NCBI GenBank assembly: GCA_902774915.1
Contig: CACYKH010000002.1
Location: 229,902-293,901 of the forward strand
DNA: 64,000 bases
Direction: 5' to 3'
Source: an uncultured Lachnospiraceae bacterium
Lineage (GTDB): Bacteria > Bacillota > Clostridia > Lachnospirales > Lachnospiraceae
The notes under the pieces were generated by a model. It made no database searches and was not told where the DNA came from. It saw only the letters and a program-made list of their open reading frames with translations. The position numbers and the translations under genes are program-made. Below are positions 50,497 to 59,669 of the stretch, in pieces (within the stretch, counting starts at the first letter, position 1; every line of letters begins with the position of its first letter).

Positions 50497-52137
50497 TTAG
50501 TCTATACCAAGCTTTTCGCAAGCTTCAGTGTAGTAACTGTTTAACACCCAGACCTGGTTTGAGTCAGGGATGTATGTGTAGTTTTCTTTTATGTATGTAT
50601 ACGCTTCTGGGGCGTAGTCTGACATTTTGTTACCCCAGGATTCGTAGTTGTCTTCAAATATTATTACACGGGCAGGATTTTCTTTGTAGGCTTCGAATTT
50701 TTCTGAACCTACAGCGTCCCACATCCAAGGTGTACTGATTGTTGGACCCTTGGTTACTCTGAGAGATCCCCAGGACACTGAATTGCAAACATTTGTCTGC
50801 CAAATTCTCTCGTCTTCGTCTGTGATAGTTTTTACTATCTCGCACTCTTTCTTGTAGCCGTTCATATCTTCCATCTTTAAGAAGTGGAAAATACTATGAA
50901 GGTTTTCTGAGAAGGATGCCACGAAGAGACAGCTCATAAATACGAGAAGGAACTTCTTTCCTTCGCTCTTCTTCTCGAAGGCCTCTTTACTTTCATATAG
51001 GTATGTGACCATTGCATATACAGTTACCAGAGTAGCCGCTCCAATAAAGGTCACTGTATGGAAGCTGTAAAGACCTCTGATTCCCAGAGATGAGACAAAC
51101 ATGAATACTGTAATTCCTGCTATCCATCCTTTTGTTTTTACAAGCTTGTAGGAGGTGAATATCAGGCATCCTACAATAAAGAGTTTCAGGATATACAGAG
51201 TGTTGAAACCTTCAAATGAGAATTCGTTTATATACTCTGCTATTCTTGTTATACCCACGTCGAACATATTCATTGGTTCGGCGCCGATATTGGCCATATA
51301 TCTTGGATAGTATTCTCTATTTACTGTATAAGCATCCTTTATGAATGCTCCAACTGAGTGTGTGGCCAACATATATATTAGTAGCGCTATCCATGGGAGA
51401 GCTACTACTACAACTAGTCTTATGTATGTTTTTGCCAGACTAGATTGTTTCCTATTGTTGTTATTATCTTCTGTTTCTTTATTTTTTGCTTCTTTAACTC
51501 TTGACTCTTTTGTACTGCTTCTGTACCAGGCAATTTCCAGTAGGATAACTCCTATAACCATATAGAAGACTGCATAGATATCAACGAAGGATACACCAAA
51601 AGTAAGGATTACTCCCAGACTAATTCGGATACAGCTTGCCAGACTGACCTGCCTTTTATCAAGGAACATCAGGAATTCCAGCAGGAGCATCTGGGCTCCA
51701 ATTACCGCGATATTCTCAGAAAGAATCTGAGTACCGAAGTCAAGATGTTGTATTATAGCAAAATATGCGAAGGGTTGCAAAAATAGAACCCATTTGTTTA
51801 CGTGTTTTTTGTAGATAAAGATGAACGCTGTCCAGAATGCCGCGAACATGATGTAGAAGTAAAGTCTTTGAAGGACTGTGCTGTGAGCGCCCAGCGCATA
51901 GAAAATCATGCTTATTACATAGGACCATGGCATATGCTGAGATGCTATCTCTGAGTAAAGGACTTTACCCTTAAACATCTCAAAGCCCGTACCATAGATA
52001 TCCAACTCATCTGGGTCGAACCAGGTCTCACCTATGTATCGCATCTGGATCAGCATATAGATACAGAAGATAGCTATTATCATCAGAACTGTTCTATTCT
52101 TTTTTGATTTACCTTCTGTTCCCATTTGTCTTCCCAA
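50497..52137 (-). CDS. GT-C-type polytopic membrane glycosyltransferase (paralogue)
   Basis: A 546-residue protein with about 11 helices and WFDPDELDIYG as acidic motif. It is a clear tandem paralogue of 48247-50361 over its whole length, without the C-terminal tail. It has KKCHVNKWVLF-like and ILSENIAVIGAQ blocks in common positions. It probably transfers a sugar from a polyprenyl-phosphate donor on the outer face of the membrane. Confidence 0.82.
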   Translation of the reverse strand: MGRQMGTEGKSKKNRTVLMIIAIFCIYMLIQMRYIGETWFDPDELDIYGTGFEMFKGKVLYSEIASQHMPWSYVISMIFYALGAHSTVLQRLYFYIMFAAFWTAFIFIYKKHVNKWVLFLQPFAYFAIIQHLDFGTQILSENIAVIGAQMLLLEFLMFLDKRQVSLASCIRISLGVILTFGVSFVDIYAVFYMVIGVILLEIAWYRSSTKESRVKEAKNKETEDNNNNRKQSSLAKTYIRLVVVVALPWIALLIYMLATHSVGAFIKDAYTVNREYYPRYMANIGAEPMNMFDVGITRIAEYINEFSFEGFNTLYILKLFIVGCLIFTSYKLVKTKGWIAGITVFMFVSSLGIRGLYSFHTVTFIGAATLVTVYAMVTYLYESKEAFEKKSEGKKFLLVFMSCLFVASFSENLHSIFHFLKMEDMNGYKKECEIVKTITDEDERIWQTNVCNSVSWGSLRVTKGPTISTPWMWDAVGSEKFEAYKENPARVIIFEDNYESWGNKMSDYAPEAYTYIKENYTYIPDSNQVWVLNSYYTEACEKLGID

Positions 52138-52155
52138 AATATGTCAGAGCTGTTT

Positions 52156-54345
52156 TTAGTCCATCTGACTTATCACACATTTACATTTTCTATAAGTCTC
52201 TTTATCAATTTTCAGGTACTCATCACAGAATTCCTGTTCAGTTATGCCTACTCTTTTCAGGTAGTCATTATAATATTCTTCTACTTCGTCGCTTGGTTTG
52301 AGGCTTGAGTCATAGTCAATACTGCCGTCAGCCAGACCACTTGCGACATCACCAATGGTTATTCCATCTATGTAGTTATCGTGAATTATCATAGGATAAT
52401 GATAGATGGTTCCTCGGTATGCTGTGCTTTCTTCTTTATCGCCTATATAGTAGTATAGGCCGGCGCTTTTGAGATACGGTTCTTCTGTGATTCCAATCTC
52501 CTCAAAGTAAGGAATGAAACAAAGAGTAGCACGGTCCGTCATTTTCTCTTTATCTATCAAATCTCCAGGTACATCCTCTGCGGAATCTCCTGAATAACCC
52601 CACATACTTTCTATTTTTAGTCCTTCGCTGCCCTCTACAAATGGGTCGCAAATTTCTCGACGGTCTTTCTCTGGGAACCAAGCTATAAATGTATAACCAG
52701 AATTACCTTCGAAATGAACACCAGTCTCAGGTCCATGTTCTTCTCCAGGGAAGTACACTACACTTGAACCGTCGTATCCTATATCTTCCAAGGTTTTATC
52801 AAATGCCTTATCCAGCCAGGCATACTGATAGTTTGTCACAAAGCCATCCCCAAAATAATTCATAACAAAGCTTTCATAATTCATGGTGTGATGACCGATG
52901 GATATCTGATTAAAATAATGCCTGGTAACAGGATCTATAGTTATAAAGCTTTCTATTGTAAGTAGTACTGCAAGAAATGCTATTACTATACTGTATGCAA
53001 CGCCTGTCCACTTATACTTTATGCCTTCTGCCATAGTATCAACCATTAATACAGTCACCATGGCCAGCGACACTGCAAAGAAAGTATTATACCTTTCCAT
53101 AAGAGGCATTTCTACGAAAACACCGAAGCAGCCAAAGGCAATCATTGCCCCAATAATGCCAACCACGAGCATAGTGCGGTCTTTTCCAGTATTTTTTGAA
53201 GTGTTTTTTTCAGCTGTCTCTGTATCCTTATCTGCATTTCTTCTAGCTACATATCTTGTGATAACCACAATTATACTGATCAGAAGGACAGCGCTAAGTA
53301 TCCAGGCAAAATTAGTAAATAGATACAGCTTAATATTGAATGATACATACGGATAGTTGAATCCAAGTTGTATATGGTCAACTCCTGTTTTAGCCTCCAC
53401 TTTTTCAGACCAATTGGCTCCCTTGAAGAAATAACCCAGTACAAAAATAATGCCCGTAATAATAGCCACAAAGAAGTCTGTGGAAACATATTTCTTTTTC
53501 CCATCCTCTTCGCGAGGATTTATAAATCTATAAATAATTCTAGCTCCATAGAAGCCAAAAACTATTAACGCTGCCATTTCCTTTGAGAAGCACATCATTA
53601 TAAGCATAAAAGCTTCGAGGATATGTTTCTTATGCGCCCCAAAATATAAGGCGAAAATAAAGAATAATGCCACATAATAATCTGGCGTACAATATACCGA
53701 CAGTCCTAAAAATACAGGAACCGCCCCAACCAGAAGCGCTGCAAGAGCGGCCTTTACCTCACTCATACGAGCTGTTTTTCTGAAAACTGCATATAGCGCC
53801 ATTACTGCCAGAACGGAAAATCCGATCTGCCACAGTGTATATAAGACCACATTTCTATTAGAAATGAATAGTGGAATTGCTATGAACGAACTAAATCCGT
53901 AATTCAGATGATATGCTATTGTGAACTGGTGATAGAAACTACCGAGTGTGAATGCATAATCCTTAACGGATGTTCCAACTGTGTAAAAGTATTCACCGGC
54001 ATCCCATCTTTGGAATGTTCCGATCATCGGAAAACGCAGTGCCAAGGATACAATTGCCACTATGCTTAGCGCTATTATATCCTTTGTTTTATTGGAAGAA
54101 GTTTTGGTCTCTTCTGTTTCCGTATTATCTGATGACTTATCTCTGCCCGCCAGGAAAATCATTACTACTGATGTAATTAAGGCTATTCCAAGCATTAAGA
54201 AACAAGTCAACGGGAAGAGCTTTAAGCCTTCACTTTTATGCAGGCTTGCATTTCCCAAATATGCGGCTATATGAAATATTGCAGGGTATAACAAAACAAT
54301 TGACAGCTGTGAAGCAATGCTGTATATCCTTTTATATTTATTCAT
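52156..54345 (-). CDS. Large polytopic membrane protein, GT-C type
   Basis: A 729-residue protein with about 12 helices in the first 480 residues and a soluble C-terminal region. RWDAGEYFYTVG in the first outer loop is an acidic GT-C-like motif. The C-terminal part (~500-729) contains Tyr-rich stretches. It is not similar enough to the two neighbours to be called a paralogue. It is a probable membrane glycosyltransferase of unknown sugar, 4 bases upstream of no gap-forming feature and directly following the DPM1-like gene. Confidence 0.75.
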   Translation of the reverse strand: MNKYKRIYSIASQLSIVLLYPAIFHIAAYLGNASLHKSEGLKLFPLTCFLMLGIALITSVVMIFLAGRDKSSDNTETEETKTSSNKTKDIIALSIVAIVSLALRFPMIGTFQRWDAGEYFYTVGTSVKDYAFTLGSFYHQFTIAYHLNYGFSSFIAIPLFISNRNVVLYTLWQIGFSVLAVMALYAVFRKTARMSEVKAALAALLVGAVPVFLGLSVYCTPDYYVALFFIFALYFGAHKKHILEAFMLIMMCFSKEMAALIVFGFYGARIIYRFINPREEDGKKKYVSTDFFVAIITGIIFVLGYFFKGANWSEKVEAKTGVDHIQLGFNYPYVSFNIKLYLFTNFAWILSAVLLISIIVVITRYVARRNADKDTETAEKNTSKNTGKDRTMLVVGIIGAMIAFGCFGVFVEMPLMERYNTFFAVSLAMVTVLMVDTMAEGIKYKWTGVAYSIVIAFLAVLLTIESFITIDPVTRHYFNQISIGHHTMNYESFVMNYFGDGFVTNYQYAWLDKAFDKTLEDIGYDGSSVVYFPGEEHGPETGVHFEGNSGYTFIAWFPEKDRREICDPFVEGSEGLKIESMWGYSGDSAEDVPGDLIDKEKMTDRATLCFIPYFEEIGITEEPYLKSAGLYYYIGDKEESTAYRGTIYHYPMIIHDNYIDGITIGDVASGLADGSIDYDSSLKPSDEVEEYYNDYLKRVGITEQEFCDEYLKIDKETYRKCKCVISQMD

Positions 54346-54349
54346 TACG

Positions 54350-55321
54350 CTACCTTATCGTCGTTCGCACTTCCTTGTCATTTTCGAAATTAATTCTTTC
54401 CTCTTCGATTACGAGAGGACGGTTCATTATTCTTTTATTCATGCTCATGATGTACTCACCCATGAATCCGATGGAGAAGATTTGTACCGCTCCAAGGAAG
54501 GACATGAGGATGATAAGTGGTGCCATACCTGCATCAAACTTATACCAGTTGAGCAGCTTCATTACCAGGTAAACAATTCCTACTATCACGCTGGCCAGTG
54601 ATACGAATGCACCGAAGAAGGTACATATTCTGAGGCCGATTTTTGTGTAGGATGTGATGGACAGCATCGCTGCATCGTAGAGTGTATAGAAGTTGTTATG
54701 TGTTTTACCGGCTCTACGCTTTGGCTGTTCATACTCTATTTCTTTTCTTGCAAAGCCAAGCTCTGCAACTATACCACGCATGAATGGGGTTGGGTCGTTG
54801 AGGTTTCTGAGAACCTCTACAAACTCTCTGTCATAAAGACCCGAACCTGTGAAGTGTTCAATCTGTTCTACATCTGAGAACTTTTTAACAAACTTATAGT
54901 AGCTGGATCTAAGAGCATACATAAGCTTGTTCTCTTTACTTGAAGTCTTTATTCCGATTGCTATCTTATAGCCCTCTTCCCATGCCTCAAGATACTGAGG
55001 AATGAGGTCCAACGGATCCTGGAAGTCGCAGACCATTGTGATAACACAGTCGCCTGTGGTCTGGAGCATTCCATAATATGGCGAATTGAACTGTCCAAAA
55101 TTCTTTGCATTGAAGATAGCCTTAACGTGCTTGTTACGCTTGCATATCTCACGCAGAAGCGGACGAGTATTGTCCGAAGAATCGTTGTCAATGAAGAGAA
55201 GCTCATAATCATACTGAGGGAGCTTGGTCTCGAATAATTCTTTTATTTCATTACTCATAGGTACTACATTTTCTTCTTCGTTGTAGCACGGTATCATGAC
55301 ACTTACTTTTTTCTTCAACAT
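54350..55321 (-). CDS. GtrB/DPM1-like family 2 glycosyltransferase with C-terminal membrane helices
   Basis: A 323-residue protein: VSVMIPCYNEEENVVPM, FIDNDSSDNT and MVCDFQDP (metal site), then two helices near residues 235-300. This is the GtrB type that makes undecaprenyl-phosphate sugars, a plausible donor supply for the GT-C proteins encoded next. I chose ATG 55321 with AGAGGT before it; the longer frame overlaps the epimerase gene. Confidence 0.87.
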   Translation of the reverse strand: MLKKKVSVMIPCYNEEENVVPMSNEIKELFETKLPQYDYELLFIDNDSSDNTRPLLREICKRNKHVKAIFNAKNFGQFNSPYYGMLQTTGDCVITMVCDFQDPLDLIPQYLEAWEEGYKIAIGIKTSSKENKLMYALRSSYYKFVKKFSDVEQIEHFTGSGLYDREFVEVLRNLNDPTPFMRGIVAELGFARKEIEYEQPKRRAGKTHNNFYTLYDAAMLSITSYTKIGLRICTFFGAFVSLASVIVGIVYLVMKLLNWYKFDAGMAPLIILMSFLGAVQIFSIGFMGEYIMSMNKRIMNRPLVIEEERINFENDKEVRTTIR

Positions 55322-55340
55322 AGTTTGACCTCTATTATTT

Positions 55341-56327
55341 CTATAATTCGGTTGATCCTTCTGATTCCTTGACAGCTTCGATGGTCTTTCGGATGCCCTC
55401 TTCAAAGGTTGTCTCTGGTTTGTAGCCTGTATCAGCTACAAGTTCTGTTATATCCGCTGCCAGGTGCATAACCTGGTCTGGATAGTATTCCATTTCGCCA
55501 ATTCCAACATCCAGTGTTGGGTCAATGGCATCTCTTATTGCATAGATATATTCTCTAAGGAGTCTCTGCTCACCAGAGCCCACTGTATAGTACTTCTGGT
55601 CAACTCCCTTTTCAGCTACTGCTACGAGGGCTTTTGCACAGTCCTCTGCATACATATAGTCCCAAACCTGCTCTGCGGGGGTGAACTTCATTCTCTCGCC
55701 CTTCAGCATTGTCTTGACCGCAGACATGACCATGGTGTACTCATTATCACCGGGACCGTAGCAACTGAGAATTCTGCACCAGTTGAACTTCATTCCCAGA
55801 TGCTTGCATTCAAGACCTGCAAGCTTTCCTGCAGCAAGCTTAGCTATTCCGTATCCAATGATAGGATCCTTTGGAAGCTCGTCTGAAAGCTTTCCGCTTA
55901 CTATTCCGAACTCTGCCTGTGAACCCGCTCCAACGAAAGTTTTACAACCAGCTTCGTATGCAAGGTGCACAGCATCCAATGTTGCCTTTATATTATCTGC
56001 CTGCTTAGCCGCCTCGTTTCTTCCTGTTCCAAAAGTATAAGCCCATCCTGAGTGGAAGAAGGTATCATGTTCCCAACCAAGCTTATCTCTCAGGGTTTGG
56101 AGTTCATCTAAACTACACTCAACTATACTGAGCTTGCCCGGTTCTGTTACTTCGGTCTTTCCTAGAAGAACCTCTTCGCCAGCCTTCTGTTCTGCACGTT
56201 CTAAGTTTTTTATTTTCTCTGACATCGGGCGGATGATAGCTGTTACATTAACTCCCTGCTGAAGCAGCACCTTAACTATGTGGGAGCCTATCATACCCGT
56301 TGCGCCAGTAACTATCGCATTTTTCAT
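55341..56327 (-). CDS. Extended SDR, probable CDP-4-keto-3,6-dideoxyhexose reductase or epimerase
   Basis: A 328-residue SDR with AIVTGATGMIGSHIVKVLL for NAD binding and YGIAK as catalytic Tyr-Lys. It directly follows rfbH, the position held by abequose, paratose or related synthases in rfb loci. It is therefore the likely last step to a CDP-3,6-dideoxyhexose. Which isomer results cannot be read from sequence. Confidence 0.8.
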   Translation of the reverse strand: MKNAIVTGATGMIGSHIVKVLLQQGVNVTAIIRPMSEKIKNLERAEQKAGEEVLLGKTEVTEPGKLSIVECSLDELQTLRDKLGWEHDTFFHSGWAYTFGTGRNEAAKQADNIKATLDAVHLAYEAGCKTFVGAGSQAEFGIVSGKLSDELPKDPIIGYGIAKLAAGKLAGLECKHLGMKFNWCRILSCYGPGDNEYTMVMSAVKTMLKGERMKFTPAEQVWDYMYAEDCAKALVAVAEKGVDQKYYTVGSGEQRLLREYIYAIRDAIDPTLDVGIGEMEYYPDQVMHLAADITELVADTGYKPETTFEEGIRKTIEAVKESEGSTEL

Positions 56328-56345
56328 TTTATCTGTCCCGTTGAC

Positions 56346-57695
56346 TTATTTTGCTACAGCTTCGTGGATTGTCTTGCTCATGTAAGCGAGTTTCTCTTCT
56401 GTCATTCCTGGGTAAACTCCTACCCAGAAGCTATTCTCCATGATGAAATTAGTTGTATCAAGTGAGCTTGCTACTCTGTAAGCATCAGTTCCTCTTATCT
56501 GATCGAAGCATGGATGAAGTGTGAGGTTTCCGCTAAAGAGAAGTCTTGTCTGAACATTATGCTCCTCGATATATTTTGTAACTTCATTTCTCTTAAGTCC
56601 AGATTCTGGCTTAACGCTGATAAGGAAGCCGAACCATGATGGTTCTGAATTCTCTGTTGCTTCTGGAAGGATAAGCTTATCCTCGAGATCTGAAAGAGCT
56701 TCTCTAAGATATTTCCAGTTTGCTTTTCTCTTCTCGATGAAGCTTGGGAATTTCTTCAGCTGCTCAACACCTACTGCAGCCTGCATATCTGTAACTTTAA
56801 GGTTATATCCAAAGTGACTATATACATACTTGTGATCGTATCCTGCAGGAAGCTCGCCATACTGGCCGTCGAATCTATGTCCGCAGAAATTATCTCTTCC
56901 TGATGGGCAAACGCAGTCGCGTCCCCAGTCACGAAGACTCTTTGTTATTTTGTTGAGAAGTGGATTATCTGTATAAACGCATCCGCCCTCACCCATTGTC
57001 ATGTGGTGTGGTGGATAGAAGCTGCTAGTTCCGATATCTCCCCATGTTCCGGAGAACTTTGTAGTGCCATCGATAGTGTACTTTGTACCGAGGGCATCGC
57101 AGTTATCCTCAACGAGCCAGAGGTTGTTCTTATCGCAGAACTCTTTAACAGCCTTTAGATCGAATGGATTTCCAAGTGTGTGTGCGATCATCACAGCCTT
57201 GGTCTTATTTGAAAGAGCACCTTCAAGAAGTGAAGGGTCAATGTTGTATTCTGGAAGCTTAACGTCCACGAAAACAGGAACTGCACCGTACTGAAGAATT
57301 GGTGTTACTGTTGTAGGGAATCCTGCAGCAACTGTAATAACCTCGTCTCCTGGCTTAACCTGTCTATCTCCAAGAAGTGGAGATGTGAGCGTCATGAAAG
57401 CAAGAAGGTTTGCTGATGAACCACTATTTACAAGGTTTGCAAACTTTACTCCAATCCACTCAGCGAAGTTCTTTTCAAACTCATCTGAAAATCTTCCTGT
57501 TGTGAGCCAGAAATCAAGAGTTGCATCTGTGAGGGACATCATTTCCTTCTCATCGTAGACTCTTGATGCGTAGGCTACTCTGTCGCCTTCCTCAAAAGGT
57601 TTCTCCTGTTCTGGTTTCTTGAACTGGTTGTAATAATCTGCAACCAGACTCTTTATCTCTTCTCTTGCTTCTTGTTCATTATTCCACTTTGCCAT
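56346..57695 (-). CDS. rfbH: CDP-4-keto-6-deoxyglucose 3-dehydrase
   Basis: A 449-residue PMP and iron-sulfur enzyme. The usual PLP Lys is replaced by His in SSFYPPHHMTMGEGG, the diagnostic feature of E1 (DdhC). The CVC-x7-C group in DCVCPSGRDNFCG supplies three cluster Cys ligands. It removes the 3-hydroxyl of CDP-4-keto-6-deoxyglucose. The reductase partner (RfbI/DdhD) is not encoded in the window. It lies 26 bases after rfbG. Confidence 0.93.
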   Translation of the reverse strand: MAKWNNEQEAREEIKSLVADYYNQFKKPEQEKPFEEGDRVAYASRVYDEKEMMSLTDATLDFWLTTGRFSDEFEKNFAEWIGVKFANLVNSGSSANLLAFMTLTSPLLGDRQVKPGDEVITVAAGFPTTVTPILQYGAVPVFVDVKLPEYNIDPSLLEGALSNKTKAVMIAHTLGNPFDLKAVKEFCDKNNLWLVEDNCDALGTKYTIDGTTKFSGTWGDIGTSSFYPPHHMTMGEGGCVYTDNPLLNKITKSLRDWGRDCVCPSGRDNFCGHRFDGQYGELPAGYDHKYVYSHFGYNLKVTDMQAAVGVEQLKKFPSFIEKRKANWKYLREALSDLEDKLILPEATENSEPSWFGFLISVKPESGLKRNEVTKYIEEHNVQTRLLFSGNLTLHPCFDQIRGTDAYRVASSLDTTNFIMENSFWVGVYPGMTEEKLAYMSKTIHEAVAK

Positions 57696-57721
57696 TTTTA
57701 TCTTTTCCTCTTTATATTTTA

Positions 57722-58831
57722 TTATTTGAAGAATTCTTCTATCTCAGCCCGCATTTCTTCTGCAACCGAGCCAGGGTCAGCGATTCGGCGCTTTGAGAAC
57801 TGCACGACCATCTCAATCGCCTTGTCGATGTTCCATACTGGCTTCCAGCCGAAGACACTCTTTACGAGTGAGCAGTCAAGCTTCAGGAAGTTTGCTTCGT
57901 GAGGGCCACCGTCATGCTTGTTAATCCATGATACTGAACCCCAGTCCTTGCCATCACTTGTGTTCGCATTCCAGGATGCGCAGAACATATTTACTATATC
58001 GCCTGTTGTTACACAGTCGCAGTCATCAGGTCCTACATTGTAGAAGCCTGCTTTTTCCTTATCTTCGTACTGAGCTTTAGCAATCGTAAGGTACATATTG
58101 AGAGGCTCAAGCACGTGCTGGTATGGACGGGTTGAATAAGGGTTTCGAACTATGATTGTTCCATCCTCAGGATTTCCCGTCTTGATCATTTTCTCTGCTG
58201 CTCTTACGCAGTCAGGGATTATTCTATCAGGAGCAAAATCCCCTCCGCCGATTACATTTCCAGCTCTTGCAGTTGATACTGCAACGTCCATGTATTTGTA
58301 GAATGAATTGATGTAGCTGTGAGTTACCAGCTCTGAGCAGGACTTTGAGTTCGAATATGGGTCGTAGCCATCGAGTGGCTCGTTCTCTCTGTAGCCCCAG
58401 CTCCATTCATTATTCTTATAAACCTTATCAGTTGTTACGTTCAGGAAGGACTTAACACTCTTTGTCTGGCGCACTGCCTCGCAAATGTTAACTGTTCCCA
58501 TAACGTTTGTCTCATATGTTCCAACAGGGTCTTTGTAAGACTCGCGAACGATTGGCTGAGCTGCCAGGTGAAGAACTATCTCTGGCTGAACATCAGCAAA
58601 AACCTGCATGAGCTTTTCGCGGTCTCTGATATCTCCAATCACATGATTAATTTTCTCGGCAATGCCTGCTTCTTCGAAGAGGCTTGGAGTTGTTGGTGGT
58701 TCAAGAGAATAACCAGTTACATCCGCACCTGCTCCAATGAGGATCTGGCAAAGCCAGGAGCCCTTGAAACCGGTATGGCCGGTTATGAGAACCTTTTTAT
58801 TTTTGTAGAATTCTAAGTCTTTCTTAGTCAT
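57722..58831 (-). CDS. rfbG: CDP-glucose 4,6-dehydratase
   Basis: A 369-residue extended SDR: VLITGHTGFKGSWLCQIL for NAD binding, NVTTDKVYKN and YSNSK for catalysis, and ARAGNVIGGGDF. These are characteristic of RfbG/DdhB. It converts CDP-glucose to CDP-4-keto-6-deoxyglucose for rfbH. It follows rfbF after a 51-base gap that contains a short palindrome. Confidence 0.93.
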   Translation of the reverse strand: MTKKDLEFYKNKKVLITGHTGFKGSWLCQILIGAGADVTGYSLEPPTTPSLFEEAGIAEKINHVIGDIRDREKLMQVFADVQPEIVLHLAAQPIVRESYKDPVGTYETNVMGTVNICEAVRQTKSVKSFLNVTTDKVYKNNEWSWGYRENEPLDGYDPYSNSKSCSELVTHSYINSFYKYMDVAVSTARAGNVIGGGDFAPDRIIPDCVRAAEKMIKTGNPEDGTIIVRNPYSTRPYQHVLEPLNMYLTIAKAQYEDKEKAGFYNVGPDDCDCVTTGDIVNMFCASWNANTSDGKDWGSVSWINKHDGGPHEANFLKLDCSLVKSVFGWKPVWNIDKAIEMVVQFSKRRIADPGSVAEEMRAEIEEFFK

Positions 58832-58860
58832 ATTTTTATCCTTAGTTTTTCATCTAGTGC

Positions 58861-58879
58861 CATGTCACTACGTGACATG
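58861..58879. repeat. Short perfect palindrome between rfbF and rfbG
   Basis: CATGTCAC and GTGACATG pair around TAC. It has no T-run. It could be an mRNA stem or a binding site; nothing else supports a role. Confidence 0.5.
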
Positions 58880-58882
58880 ATA

Positions 58883-59659
58883 TCAACTCCATTTCATCCA
58901 TGGGGCTTTGTTTGTTTCGATAAGTTCGTTCAGCTTGTCCATTTCACGTTTTGTATCCATGCATTGCCAATATCCATCGTACTGGTACGCTACGAGCTGG
59001 CCATCAGCAGCCATCTGCTTCATAGGTCCCTGCTCGAATACCGTAGTGTCATCTTCAAGGTAGTTGAATACTTCTGGTTCAAGAACCATATATCCACCAT
59101 TTATACGAGCGCTGTCATCATCTGACTTCTCTCTGAAGCTTGAGATTGTATTGTCGTCCTCAATATCGAGGATTCCGAATCTCTGTGTCAGCTGGATAGC
59201 TGTGATAGTTGCTATCTTGCCATGGCTCTTATGGAACTCAAGAAGCTCTTTGATGTTGATATCGCAAACGCCATCTCCATATGTCAGCATGAATGTTTCG
59301 TCGCCAACATAGTCCTTGATTCTCTTAATACGTCCGCCAGTCATTGTGTTTAGGCCTGTATCTACGATTGTAACCTTCCAAGGCTCTGCAACGTTACTGT
59401 GAACGGTCATCTTGTTATCATTTGAAAAGTCGAATGTAATATCTGAGTTGTGAAGGTAATAGTTCGCAAACCATTCCTTGATCACGTGCTGCTTATAACC
59501 AGCACAGATTACAAACTCATTAAATCCATAGTAGGAGTATTCTTTCATTATGTGCCAAAGTATTGGCTTTCCACCAATCTCAATCATTGGCTTTGGCTTG
59601 AGGTGACTTTCCTCACTTATTCTTGTGCCGTATCCCCCGGCTAACATTACAACCTTCAT
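58883..59659 (-). CDS. rfbF: Glucose-1-phosphate cytidylyltransferase
   Basis: A 258-residue nucleotidyltransferase: MLAGGYGTRISEESHLKPKPM at the start (quoted by its Gly-rich loop and Lys), ILWHIMKEYSYYGF and TYGDGVCDI for the metal site. This is the RfbF/DdhA type, which makes CDP-glucose and opens the CDP-dideoxyhexose pathway. It starts 10 bases after dapL, so it may be cotranscribed with the dap genes. Confidence 0.93.
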   Translation of the reverse strand: MKVVMLAGGYGTRISEESHLKPKPMIEIGGKPILWHIMKEYSYYGFNEFVICAGYKQHVIKEWFANYYLHNSDITFDFSNDNKMTVHSNVAEPWKVTIVDTGLNTMTGGRIKRIKDYVGDETFMLTYGDGVCDINIKELLEFHKSHGKIATITAIQLTQRFGILDIEDDNTISSFREKSDDDSARINGGYMVLEPEVFNYLEDDTTVFEQGPMKQMAADGQLVAYQYDGYWQCMDTKREMDKLNELIETNKAPWMKWS

Positions 59660-59669
59660 ATGCTTCTCC

